Below, one piece after another: positions 52,298-60,274 of a DNA stretch of 64,000 bases (positions are counted from its first letter, which is position 1; every line of letters starts with the position of its first letter). The translations under genes and the position numbers were made by a program. The DNA comes from JAXMCK01 sp046349395. Its GTDB lineage: Bacteria > Pseudomonadota > Alphaproteobacteria > Geminicoccales > Geminicoccaceae. The notes beneath the pieces were generated by a model. It was not told the DNA's origin and did not search any database. It saw only the letters and a program-made list of their open reading frames with translations. Where the stretch lies: the NCBI GenBank assembly GCA_046349395.1, contig JAXMCK010000005.1, forward strand, positions 1 through 64,000. Direction: 5' to 3'.

Positions 52298-52714
52298 TCA
52301 CATCAGATGGCGGGTCACCAGCACGGTGAGGCCGGCCGTAAGCATGAAGGTGACGGTCGCCGCCAACGAGCGCGGCGACAGGCGGGCGAGACCGCACACG
52401 CCGTGGCCGCTGGTGCAGCCGCTGCCGAGACCGGTGCCGACACCGACGAGGGCACCGGCCAGGAGGGCACCGCCCACGCCCACCAGCGGCTGCCCGATCG
52501 CCGGTTGCCCGAGCAGGATCGCCATCGCCATCGGACCGAGCACCAGGCCGACGACGAAGGCGATCCGCCAGCCCGCATCGGGAGCGGGCGACGGCGGCAG
52601 CAGGCTGCCGACGATGCCGCTGATCCCGGCGATCCGGCCCTCGAGCGCCATCAGCAGCACGGCCGCGAACCCGATCAGCGCACCGCCGGCGAGTGCTGCA
52701 AGAATGGCGTTCAT
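52298..52714 (-). CDS. YeeE/YedE-family membrane protein, half B
   Basis: A 138-residue inner-membrane protein, partner of the preceding half-transporter. It contains the family signature GVGTGLGSGCTSGHGVCGLARLSPRSL near residue 95-121, with the conserved Cys in SGCTSGHGVCG. Four hydrophobic segments are seen. Members of the family move thiosulfate, sulfide or selenium compounds across the inner membrane. The start at 52714 overlaps the end of the DUF2892 gene by four bases (ATGA). Confidence 0.92.
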   Translation of the reverse strand: MNAILAALAGGALIGFAAVLLMALEGRIAGISGIVGSLLPPSPAPDAGWRIAFVVGLVLGPMAMAILLGQPAIGQPLVGVGGALLAGALVGVGTGLGSGCTSGHGVCGLARLSPRSLAATVTFMLTAGLTVLVTRHLM

Positions 52715-52908
52715 GCCTGCTTCTGCGCCACCGGGCAGGTGTTGAGGCCGAGGAGCGTGTAGGCAGGGCAGAAGCCGATGAAGGCGGTGGCGAGCGGCAC
52801 CACGCCGATCCAGCCCCACCAGTGACCGCCGAAGAGGGCGAGTGCAATAAGACAGAGACCGACGACGATGCGTAAGGCGCGATCGATCGTGCCGACATTC
52901 TTGCTCAT
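52711..52908 (-). CDS. DUF2892 (YgaP-type) small membrane protein
   Basis: A 65-residue protein with two hydrophobic segments and the pattern MSKNVGTIDRALRIVVG at the start and FIGFCPAYTLLGLNTCP near the end. This is the membrane-anchor domain found alone or fused to rhodanese in YgaP proteins, often beside YeeE/YedE and sulfur genes. It is translationally coupled to the YeeE half B gene and is the first of this transport group. A Crp/Fnr gene ends 90 bases upstream. Confidence 0.92.
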   Translation of the reverse strand: MSKNVGTIDRALRIVVGLCLIALALFGGHWWGWIGVVPLATAFIGFCPAYTLLGLNTCPVAQKQA

Positions 52909-52997
52909 CGGGTAGCTCCGCAGCAGGACGCCGCCACCACCGGCGGCACGCGCATCAGAGCGCCGGGGGCACCCCCGGTCGGTGACTAAGTCACGCT

Positions 52998-53696
52998 TCA
53001 GGCGGTCCGCTCGGCCGTCGCACCAATCTGTCGCAGGGTGCGGGTGTCGAGCACGTCGATGCGGCCCCGCGCCAGCGAGAGCAGCCCGTCGCGCTCGAAC
53101 TCCTTGAGCTGCCGGCTCACCACCTCGCGCGCCGTGCCGAGCTCGACCGCGACGTCCTGGTGCGTGTGCCGCAGCGTCGTGCCCTCGCGCGCCGCGGTCT
53201 GCACGAGCCAATCCGCCAGCCGTGCATCCATCCGGCGGAAGGCGACCTCGTTGAGCAGCACCATGAGATCGGCCAGCCGCCGGCCGAAATCGGTGAACAC
53301 CATGCGCCGGAACTCGTTGGACTCGGCGAGCAGGCGCTCGAACAGGGCCGGGGTCAGGCCGAGCCCCGCCACATCGGTCTCGGCGACGCCTTCGGCCCCG
53401 TAGGCCTCGTGCGCGATCAGGCAGGAGGTGGTGAGCACGCAGGTCTCGCCCTGCTCGACCCGGTAGAGCAGGATCTGGTGCCCGGTCGACGTCACGAGCT
53501 GCACGCGGACGGTGCCGCGGGTCAGCAGCACGTACATCGCGCAGGCGTCGCCCGGCCTGAACAGGACCGTGCCGGCCGGCACCTCGATGCGCACGGCCTC
53601 CTCCTGCACGCGCCGACGGATGCCCTCGGGCAGGCGCGACAGAAGGCCCTGTGCGGTCGCCCCCGAAGCTCCGATACTCGTCGATCCTGTCGCCAT
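52998..53696 (-). CDS. Crp/Fnr-family transcriptional regulator
   Basis: A 232-residue regulator with an N-terminal cyclic-nucleotide-binding-like beta-barrel (about 20-145) and a C-terminal winged helix. The recognition helix is in QDVAVELGTAREVVSRQLKEFERDGLL near 185-211. The sensory region contains one Cys (AC-AMY, near 54) and Cys residues in GETCVLTTSCLI near 85-95, which could react with sulfur or oxygen species. No Fnr-type four-Cys cluster site is present. It is upstream of and co-directional with the YeeE/YedE group and divergent from the flavo-oxidoreductase gene. Confidence 0.92.
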   Translation of the reverse strand: MATGSTSIGASGATAQGLLSRLPEGIRRRVQEEAVRIEVPAGTVLFRPGDACAMYVLLTRGTVRVQLVTSTGHQILLYRVEQGETCVLTTSCLIAHEAYGAEGVAETDVAGLGLTPALFERLLAESNEFRRMVFTDFGRRLADLMVLLNEVAFRRMDARLADWLVQTAAREGTTLRHTHQDVAVELGTAREVVSRQLKEFERDGLLSLARGRIDVLDTRTLRQIGATAERTA

Positions 53697-53797
53697 GAGA
53701 CCCGTGCCTCGCTGCCGGGCAGCCGGGACGTCTGCCGGCACGCGAGGGTTGATCCGGCAGACCGGCGCCCGATGCAAGGCTCGTTTGGGGAGTCGTG

Positions 53798-55291
53798 ATG
53801 ACCTCGGAGAAGAGCTCGCCGCAACCGGCCGAACGGACCGGCCGACCGAAACTCCCCGCATCGGGACTTCCCGGTCCGGCGCTGGCCGTCATCTACCCTG
53901 CCCTCGTCCTGCTTCCGCTCGCGGCGGCGGCCTTCCTGGGCCGGCCGCCCGGCACGCCCGTGTCCGAGTTGGGCAGTGCCGCGGGTCTCGTCGCTGCCGC
54001 CATGCTGCTGCTCCAGTTCCTGACGTCGGGGCGGTTCGAGACCATCGCCGGCAGGGTCGGCCTCGACATCACGATGGGCTTCCACCGCTTCGCCGGCATC
54101 GGCCTCTGCGGCGTCCTGCTGCTCCACGTCGTGGCCTTCGGCACCCGTGGCGGACCGACATTGCACGCGATGGGCAACCGCCTGGGCCACATGCTCCTCG
54201 CACCCAGCATCCTCTCGGGCCTGATCGCCGCGGCGGCCGTCCTGGCCCTCATGGTACTGGCGCTCGGTCGTGACCGGCTGCGGCTGCGCTACGAGACGTT
54301 CCGCATCGGCCACGGCGTGCTGGCGGCCGCCGCCGTGGTCCTGCTGGCCTTCCATGCGCTGCGGCACGGCGACTACCTGCAGGCGCATCCGTCACTGCAG
54401 ATCTTCTCCCTCCTGTTGTTCGGCTTGGCCCTCTACTCGATCCTGGAGATCTGGTTACTGCGCGCCCTGCGAGCGGGACAGCGGCCCTGGAATCTGGCCG
54501 GCGTCAGGTCTTTGGCCCCGCACCTTTGGGAGGTGACGCTCCGCCAGCGCGCCGGCCGTCCGTTCGCCTTCCGCGCCGGCCAGTTCGTCTGGGTGACCTT
54601 CGGCAACGCCCATCCCATGACGGATCATCCCTTCTCCATCGCTTCCGCCCCCGGCGAGCTACCCAACCTCCGCCTCGTCGTGCGCGAGGCGGGCGACATG
54701 ACCTCCACCATCGGCAGTCTGCCGGACGGTCTTCCTGCATCCCTCGACGGTCCGCACGGCGCTCTCACCGTCGAAGGCCACGCCTTCGACTCGCTGGTCC
54801 TCGTCGCCGGCGGCGTCGGCATCGCCCCCATCATCGGCATCCTGCGCAGCCTCGCCGAGCGGGGCGAGCGCCGACCCGTCCGGGTGGTGGTGGCGACGCG
54901 GACGGCGGCGGATCAGATCTTCCACGACGAGATCTTGGCGCTCGGCCAACGCCTGCACCTCAAGGCGCTGCACCTGATCGACACGCCCGAGCCGGGCTGG
55001 ACGGGAGCCATCGGTCCTATGACCCGCGAGCATTTGCAGGGCCTCATGCACGGGGTGACGCCCGCACGGACACTGGCCCTGCTCTGCGGACCGGTGCCGC
55101 TGATGGAAGCCGCCGCGGACCTGCTGGAACGTCTGGGCGTGCCGTCGGACAGCATTCGCTATGAGCGGTTCAGCTACGCCGCCGCCGGCGACCGCAAGGC
55201 GCGCCGGACTCGCAACGCCTTCCTGGTGATGCTCGCCGCCATCGCGGTCGGGATCGCGCTGTTCGCGACGAGGCCCCTCGTCAGCGGCTGA
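53798..55291 (+). CDS. Membrane ferric-reductase-like flavo-oxidoreductase
   Basis: A 497-residue inner-membrane oxidoreductase. The N-terminal half has about six hydrophobic segments with conserved His residues (MGFHRFAGIGL, LLLHVVAF, FHALRHGD) that suit two b-type haems, as in ferric reductase/FRD and YedZ-like domains. The C-terminal half is a ferredoxin-NADP reductase-like domain with the FAD motif HPFSIASAP near 272 and the NAD(P) motif GGVGIAPIIGILR near 335. A final hydrophobic segment near the C-terminus is unusual. GGGGAG precedes the GTG/ATG at 53795/53798. It diverges from the Crp/Fnr gene and overlaps the end of a convergent cytochrome gene by 11 bases. Confidence 0.87.
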   Translation: MTSEKSSPQPAERTGRPKLPASGLPGPALAVIYPALVLLPLAAAAFLGRPPGTPVSELGSAAGLVAAAMLLLQFLTSGRFETIAGRVGLDITMGFHRFAGIGLCGVLLLHVVAFGTRGGPTLHAMGNRLGHMLLAPSILSGLIAAAAVLALMVLALGRDRLRLRYETFRIGHGVLAAAAVVLLAFHALRHGDYLQAHPSLQIFSLLLFGLALYSILEIWLLRALRAGQRPWNLAGVRSLAPHLWEVTLRQRAGRPFAFRAGQFVWVTFGNAHPMTDHPFSIASAPGELPNLRLVVREAGDMTSTIGSLPDGLPASLDGPHGALTVEGHAFDSLVLVAGGVGIAPIIGILRSLAERGERRPVRVVVATRTAADQIFHDEILALGQRLHLKALHLIDTPEPGWTGAIGPMTREHLQGLMHGVTPARTLALLCGPVPLMEAAADLLERLGVPSDSIRYERFSYAAAGDRKARRTRNAFLVMLAAIAVGIALFATRPLVSG

Positions 55292-55562
55292 CGCCCGCCA
55301 GCCAGTCGACGAGGGCGTCCCGCGTCGCAGGATCGGGCGCATGATGCCGCTGGAGGAACGCCTCGAGCGACGCCTGCTTCTTCGGGTCGTCCAAACCGGT
55401 CACCGCCTTGCCGAGCGAAGCTGGACCGGCGCGGTGACAGCGCTGGCAATTCTGCGCGAAGGCCTGCTGGCCGTCGGGTATGGCCGCCGCTAGGGCTGCA
55501 CCGGCGAAACCGATGACCGCCATGATTGTCGGAACGAAAGCGTGCATGCCGTCCACGATCAT
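55281..55562 (-). CDS. Small exported c-type cytochrome
   Basis: A 93-residue periplasmic protein. A signal peptide spans about residues 1-27 (cleavage near GAALAA). The single haem-binding motif CQRCH follows near residue 43-47. After that motif no Met is present up to the stop, so the usual Met ligand of class I cytochromes is missing; a His pair in LQRHHAPD could serve instead. AAGGAG is about ten bases upstream of ATG 55562; ATG at 55547 would give a shorter signal peptide. Its 3' end overlaps the oxidoreductase gene. A redox partner role with that membrane enzyme is plausible but not shown. Confidence 0.83.
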   Translation of the reverse strand: MIVDGMHAFVPTIMAVIGFAGAALAAAIPDGQQAFAQNCQRCHRAGPASLGKAVTGLDDPKKQASLEAFLQRHHAPDPATRDALVDWLAGVSR

Positions 55563-55867
55563 CGGCTGGTCGCTCCTTCTCCCAATCCGTCGTCGTTCGG
55601 CACTGTACAGCATGCTCCCGCGATAGGCGCCCCCATGCCGACGGGCCCGCAACCGGCACGCGCCACGATGATGACGAAGCGTCGATCCGAGTGTCGCGCA
55701 CCGGCAGAATAAAGGTTTCCTGTATTTCTCGACGAACGCCGATCTCGCCTCTACGTTGCGCGCATATGTGATGCTCGGGTTGGCGGGACGCATGGCGCGG
55801 ACGTGGCTGCCTATCGACGGTAAAGTTGGCCTGAGCACCGGTGTCGGGTTGAGATGACGCCGGTCAC
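55563..55867. other. Intergenic region
   Basis: About 300 bases between the cytochrome gene (minus) and the BTAD regulator gene (plus). No gene is supported. It is probably the divergent promoter region; no specific operator was recognised. Confidence 0.4.
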
Positions 55868-57835
55868 ATGACCCGCGCGGGCGGCTCGCCACCGATTAGA
55901 TTGTCACTCTTCGGCGGGCTGTCCCTGCAGACGCCGGACGGCCGCGCGCTCGCTTTGTCGAGCCGGAAAGCGCTGGCCCTTCTGGCCTATCTCGGCCTCG
56001 CACCCGGCATGGCGGCCTCGCGCGACAAGCTCGCCGACCTGCTCTGGTCCGATCGCGGGACCGAGCAGGCGCGCAACAGCCTCCGCCAGACCCTGACCGT
56101 CCTGCGCCGCGAGCTGGGTCCGGACCTCGCCGAGCTCGTCCAGTCGCGTCGCGACGTCCTGGCGCTGGACGAGAGCCTGATCGGCATCGACGCTCAGGAC
56201 TTCCTCGTCTCGCTCGCCGAGCGCGCGACGGAGAGCCTGCAGGCGGCCGTAGACCTGTATCGAGGACCCTTTCTCGACGGGTTCTTCGCCGGCTCCGAGG
56301 AATTCGAAGGGTGGGCGGCAACCGAGCGCGAACGCTTCCTCTCCCTCGCCGGCGACGCGATGGACGAGCTGGCGCGGCGCCTCGGCCCGGATTCAGGGCT
56401 ACCGGTCGCCAAGCGGCTGTTGAAGATCGATCCGGCCCGCGAGGCGACCTATCGCCTGCTGATGGAGCTGAGTGCTGCGGCCGGGCATCGCGACAAGGCA
56501 CTGCAGCACTTCGAGGGCTGCCGGGACATGATGCGCCGCGTCTTCGGCGTCGAGCCCAGCGCCGAGACGCTGGCGCTGCGCGCCCGGATTGCGGCCGATG
56601 AGCGGGTCACCGCCGCGCCGGACCCGAGTCCGCCGATCGCGCCGACCGGTTCCGACACCGTCGCCGAAAGCCTGCCCACGGTCCGAGTGCTGAACTTCGT
56701 CAACCTGACGGTTGGTACGGAAGCGGATGCCTTCGCCCGCGGTCTGGCGCACGAGGTCATTCACGCTCTGCTACGCCATCGCGGTGTTCGGGTTCTGTCA
56801 GAGGGCCCGCCCGGTTCAGCTTCGGCTCCGACCGGCGAGGCCCGCTACGTCATCAGCGGCAGCGTGCAGACGACGGCGAGCCACATCCGGATCAACGTGC
56901 AGCTGATCGACCTCGCCCAAGGTACCCATGTCTGGGCCGAGCGCTACGACGGCGGCATCGGGCACATGCTGGCCCTCCAGGACGAGGTGGCGCACTCGAT
57001 CGCAATCGCGACGCACTACGAACTCATGACCGTGCGCCGCTGCTTCCACGACCGGGCTCCGGTGGACGAGCCGGAGGTCCGGCTGCTGGTGCGCAGCGGC
57101 ATGCTCAGATATTTCGAGTTGACGCACGAGTCCGTCGCGACGGCGATCGCCATGTGCGAGCAGGCGCTGCGGCTCGATCCGAACAGCGTACGCGCGATGC
57201 GCGCCCTGGCCTTTTCACTCAGCGGCGGCATCGCGCAGGGCCTGTTGCGTGCACCGGAGGACAAGGAACGGGCGGTGCGGATCGCGGAGCGCGCGGTCGC
57301 ATTGGTGCCGGACGACGACCATGCGCGGTGGGTACTGGCCTGGACGCTGGGCAATGCCGGCCGCAATGCAGAGGCGGTGGCACAGCTGAAGCACGCCCTT
57401 ACGCTCAATCCCGGCTATGCCGGATTGTACTCGGAGCTGGCGGAGCAGTACGCGACCATGGGTCTGTCCGCGGAATCGATCGCTGCGGCCCACGAGTCAA
57501 TCCGGCTGGGGTCGATGGGTGTGGTCGAGTTCTGGCGCTACCATGCCCTCGCCTGCGCACACTTCGCGGCCGGCGACTATGCCGAAGCGCTGGCGAACGC
57601 GCGCAAGGTGATCTGGATGAAGCCGGTGCTGTTGCGGGGCGCGCTGATACTTGCGGCCAGTGCTGCGGCGGTCGGCGAGATGGACGAAGCGGCCGCGGCC
57701 GTCGCCCGCGCCCGCGACCTGGTCCCCGACCTCCGCCTCGGCGACGTCGCCCCCGGCATTATGCCCCGCTACGTCCAGGACGAGCATCACGCGCGCTTCC
57801 AGGCGATGCTGCGCAGAGCAGGCCTGCCGGATTGA
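55868..57835 (+). CDS. BTAD-type regulator with TPR repeats
   Basis: A 655-residue protein. An N-terminal winged helix (RLSLFGGLSLQTPDGRALALSSRKALALLAYLGLAPG, about residues 11-100) is followed by a bacterial transcriptional-activation (BTAD) helical domain (about 100-245, with YRGPFLDGFFAGSEEFEGWAATERERF). A middle domain (about 265-385, with VRVLNFVNLTVGTEADAFARGL and HVWAERYD) is the TolB-like/adenylate-cyclase-associated 'SARP' type region. TPR repeats run from about 400 to 640. It has no kinase or cyclase catalytic residues. It resembles regulators that follow the same SARP plan as the gene at 17427 but without its cyclase and ATPase. Targets are unknown. Confidence 0.9.
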   Translation: MTRAGGSPPIRLSLFGGLSLQTPDGRALALSSRKALALLAYLGLAPGMAASRDKLADLLWSDRGTEQARNSLRQTLTVLRRELGPDLAELVQSRRDVLALDESLIGIDAQDFLVSLAERATESLQAAVDLYRGPFLDGFFAGSEEFEGWAATERERFLSLAGDAMDELARRLGPDSGLPVAKRLLKIDPAREATYRLLMELSAAAGHRDKALQHFEGCRDMMRRVFGVEPSAETLALRARIAADERVTAAPDPSPPIAPTGSDTVAESLPTVRVLNFVNLTVGTEADAFARGLAHEVIHALLRHRGVRVLSEGPPGSASAPTGEARYVISGSVQTTASHIRINVQLIDLAQGTHVWAERYDGGIGHMLALQDEVAHSIAIATHYELMTVRRCFHDRAPVDEPEVRLLVRSGMLRYFELTHESVATAIAMCEQALRLDPNSVRAMRALAFSLSGGIAQGLLRAPEDKERAVRIAERAVALVPDDDHARWVLAWTLGNAGRNAEAVAQLKHALTLNPGYAGLYSELAEQYATMGLSAESIAAAHESIRLGSMGVVEFWRYHALACAHFAAGDYAEALANARKVIWMKPVLLRGALILAASAAAVGEMDEAAAAVARARDLVPDLRLGDVAPGIMPRYVQDEHHARFQAMLRRAGLPD

Positions 57836-57865
57836 GCGCGCGGGACGTGCAATCGCCGGTGGCGA

Positions 57866-58507
57866 TCACTGGCCGGTCGGGAGTGCTTGGACCGCATCGG
57901 GTATCCGCCTCAGCCGGTGGACGAGAACCGTGCACGCCGTGATGGTCAGGTTCACCAGCGCCACGTAGACCGCACCGCCCCAGTAGCCGAACGACTCCCA
58001 GGTCCACGCCCATTGCTGCGGCTCGACGCTGGCGACCGCCGCCACGCCCGCCATCGCCAGCAGCGCCCAGCCGGCGGTGTCCTCCCGGGATGGATCGACG
58101 ATCACGTGGCGCAGTGTCGGAATCGCACCGCAGGCGTCGGCACCGAGGAACAGCAGCAGCCCGGCGATGGGATCGTCGGTGACGATCCAGGCCGCTAGGC
58201 CGAGGGCCGCTGTGCCGAGGCAGACGAGATCCACGGCGACCGCCTGGAACGTGCCGAACTTCAGCGCCAAGCCCAGCATCACGAGGCAGCCCGCCGCATT
58301 CATCACGGCGCCGGCCAGCGGCCATGTCGCACCGGCCTGCCAGGAACTGGCGGCGGCAAGCGTGGCGACGACGCTCCAGATCAGCCAGCTGCAGGCGTTG
58401 GGGACGGCTTCGCCGCGAGCGACGACGAGCGCCATGCGCACGAAGCCCGCCGCCTGCAGAACCGCAGCGCCGACACCAACGACGGCCAGGAAAAGTGCTT
58501 CGCTCAT
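57866..58507 (-). CDS. Seven-helix membrane protein, PQ-loop-like, unknown function
   Basis: A 213-residue inner-membrane protein with about seven hydrophobic segments. The two halves each begin with a proline-led stretch: VPNACSWLIWSVVATLAAASSW near 47 and IPTLRHVIVDPSREDTAGWAL near 140. This is reminiscent of the two 3-helix units of SWEET/PQ-loop proteins; that is inference only. ATG 58507 is chosen over 58543 because the latter adds a short polar segment without a ribosome-binding site. It lies next to a DMT transporter gene on the same strand. Function not known. Confidence 0.75.
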   Translation of the reverse strand: MSEALFLAVVGVGAAVLQAAGFVRMALVVARGEAVPNACSWLIWSVVATLAAASSWQAGATWPLAGAVMNAAGCLVMLGLALKFGTFQAVAVDLVCLGTAALGLAAWIVTDDPIAGLLLFLGADACGAIPTLRHVIVDPSREDTAGWALLAMAGVAAVASVEPQQWAWTWESFGYWGGAVYVALVNLTITACTVLVHRLRRIPDAVQALPTGQ

Positions 58508-58532
58508 CGTTCGTATCGCCCTGCCATGGGAC

Positions 58533-59510
58533 TCAGCTCGCACCCGCCGGGGGCGCCAGAACTCTCGCGATCGGGTAGGCGCGGCGGCTGCGCTGGTCGC
58601 CCCACCAGAGCACGACCATCGCCACGGCCAGCAGCGCGCAGCCGAGACACGTCGTCGGAGTGAGCGTTTCGTGGAGCAGCCACATGGCCAGCAGGGCGGC
58701 CACGGCGGGCTCGATCATCGAGGCGACGAGGCCGGCGCAGGCCGAGGAGCAGGCGGCGATACCGCGGCAGTAGCAGATGTAGGCGAGTGCGGTCGGGCCG
58801 ACGCTCAGATAGGCGAACAGGCAGAGCAGCGGCGGACTCTGCAGGCTCGCCGTCAGCACCGGCAGCGAGGACGGTGCGGTCAGCGCCATCATCGCCAGGA
58901 TGACGAGGCCCGACGCCAGGAGACCGGTGCCCGCCACGAGGATCGGCGGCGACCGCTCCGCAAGCCTGCGCGCCGCCAGGGACATGGAAACGAAGGCGAC
59001 CGACGCCAGCAGGGCGCTGGAAAGCCCGGCGGGTGTCGCCGCGGGCGCCGATCCACCGAACGCCGCGCCGGAGATGACGAGCAGGCCCGCGGTGGCCAGC
59101 ACGAACGCCGCCAGGGACGCCGAGGTCATCACCGAGCGGCCTCTGGCCAGCGCCCAGAGCATTGCCAGGACCGGTGGCAGGCAGACGGTCAGGAACACGG
59201 CGAGGGTCACGCCGAGGAGCGCAAAGCAGCGGAACAGGCAGACCTGGAAAACCGCACTCGACAGGGCGAACTGCAGCAACGGCAGCGGCATGAGCCTGCC
59301 GAGCCGCAGGGCGGAACGCGGACTCCGCAGGAACGCCACACCGAGCAGGAGCGGGCCGGCCAGGATCATGCGCGCCAGACCCATGGCCTCGGCGGGCACG
59401 GCGGCGGCTTCGGGTACCAGTTGCGTCGCCACGCCGACCGTCGCCCACAGGGAGGCAGCCGCCATCACGAGGAGGAGACCCATCTGGCCGACGCCCCTCG
59501 ATCCTCTCAT
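58533..59510 (-). CDS. EamA/DMT-family transporter
   Basis: A 325-residue inner-membrane transporter with ten hydrophobic segments arranged as two EamA repeats. The first repeat has LWATVGVATQLVPE at the start and CFALLGVTLAVFLTVCLPP at its end. The second ends IEPAVAALLAMWLLHETLTPTTCLGCALL, the typical EamA signature. Normal length for the family. An ATG at codon 10 (MGLLL) could be the real start. Substrate (amino acids, metabolites or drugs) cannot be predicted. It is 25 bases upstream of the PQ-loop-like gene. Confidence 0.9.
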   Translation of the reverse strand: MRGSRGVGQMGLLLVMAAASLWATVGVATQLVPEAAAVPAEAMGLARMILAGPLLLGVAFLRSPRSALRLGRLMPLPLLQFALSSAVFQVCLFRCFALLGVTLAVFLTVCLPPVLAMLWALARGRSVMTSASLAAFVLATAGLLVISGAAFGGSAPAATPAGLSSALLASVAFVSMSLAARRLAERSPPILVAGTGLLASGLVILAMMALTAPSSLPVLTASLQSPPLLCLFAYLSVGPTALAYICYCRGIAACSSACAGLVASMIEPAVAALLAMWLLHETLTPTTCLGCALLAVAMVVLWWGDQRSRRAYPIARVLAPPAGAS

Positions 59511-60087
59511 CGATAGGCCGCAGAGGGTCGCGGGTCGTCGGTGCGGGGCCTGCTTCCACCGGCAGATTCCCGCTCCCGACCTTCGATCACCAGGGTCAGG
59601 ACGTGGGCACGGCTCATACCGAGCACGACCAGCATGTCGTCCTGGGTGCCGCGCCTCCCGCGTCGCGCCTCCTGGCCGTCACGACGCCGCGCTGCCAGTC
59701 CGTTGAACAGACGTCGGAGAAGGCCTTCGGGGTCGCGTGCGAGAGGTCTTCGTTCCGCCGGAAAACGAGAGCACGGCTCCTCGGGGTGAACTCCGCCTAT
59801 GATTTGGTCCATGGGCATCCAATTGGTCCCGACCTGTGTGTGCATTTGGGCGGAGCGAACATCCCGCAATGGTTGCACGAGCGTGCGTTAGAGCGGCGCT
59901 TGCCGAGCGTCTGCCGCGGTGTGAGAGGACGCTAGAAATGGATTAGGACGAGGCGGCCGCATCGCGCCCCGGAATTCCACACGTCTTTCACCCGTATATG
60001 CCTTCCAAATGCCGGCGAGCCGGCAACCGGCTCGCGGCGCTATGCCGATCGGCGGGACAAGACGCCTCCCCATGCGAGGTGTCTCTC
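59511..60087. other. Intergenic region upstream of the kdp operon
   Basis: About 580 bases. Several overlapping short frames on both strands lack codon bias and motifs. The stretch 59935-60090 probably holds the kdp promoter. A perfect small hairpin at 60016-60034 lies about 55 bases before the first kdp ORF. No KdpE-like operator was recognised. Confidence 0.45.
60016..60034 (+). promoter_or_regulatory. Hairpin in the kdp leader
   Basis: CGAGCCGG (60016-60023) pairs perfectly with CCGGCTCG (60027-60034) around a three-base loop. It lies in the likely 5' leader of the kdp transcript. It has no T-run, so it is not a typical terminator. It may be a structural or regulatory element or chance in GC-rich DNA. 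Confidence 0.3.
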
Positions 60088-60171
60088 ATGCTCGATCTTC
60101 TGCTCGTCCTGTTGACGGTCGGCGCGTTCCTGCTCCTGGCGGCCTATGTCCGCCTCTGCGCTACGGTCTGA
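60088..60171 (+). CDS. Micro-ORF membrane peptide preceding kdpF
   Basis: A 27-residue peptide with one hydrophobic helix (MLDLLLVLLTVGAFLLLAAY) and a short polar end. From memory, similar 25-30 residue peptides, often starting M-L/F-D, occur just before kdpF in alphaproteobacteria. It starts four codons' length from the operon leader and ends three bases before the kdpF start. It may be a second small Kdp subunit or a translational coupler; nothing is established. No ribosome-binding site stronger than GAGGTG (about 9 bases upstream) is seen. Confidence 0.7.
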   Translation: MLDLLLVLLTVGAFLLLAAYVRLCATV

Positions 60172-60174
60172 GCC

Positions 60175-60264
60175 ATGACGCTCGAACTCTGGCTCGGCGC
60201 CCTCACGGCCGTCGGCATCCTGGCCTACCTGCTCCTGGCCCTGCTGCGGCCCGAGCGCTTCTGA
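60175..60264 (+). CDS. kdpF: Kdp small subunit
   Basis: A 29-residue single-helix peptide ending LLALLRPERF. The terminal L-x-R-P-E-R-F is the hallmark of KdpF, a lipid-like stabiliser of the KdpFABC K+-transporting complex in the inner membrane. It lies between the micro-ORF and kdpA, with ten bases to the kdpA start. Confidence 0.95.
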   Translation: MTLELWLGALTAVGILAYLLLALLRPERF

Positions 60265-60274
60265 GGACCGGCCC

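Noticed and set aside
59507..59878. A 123-codon minus-strand frame upstream of kdp
   Set aside because: Arg-rich composition, no recognisable domain, overlaps other weak frames and lacks a ribosome-binding site.
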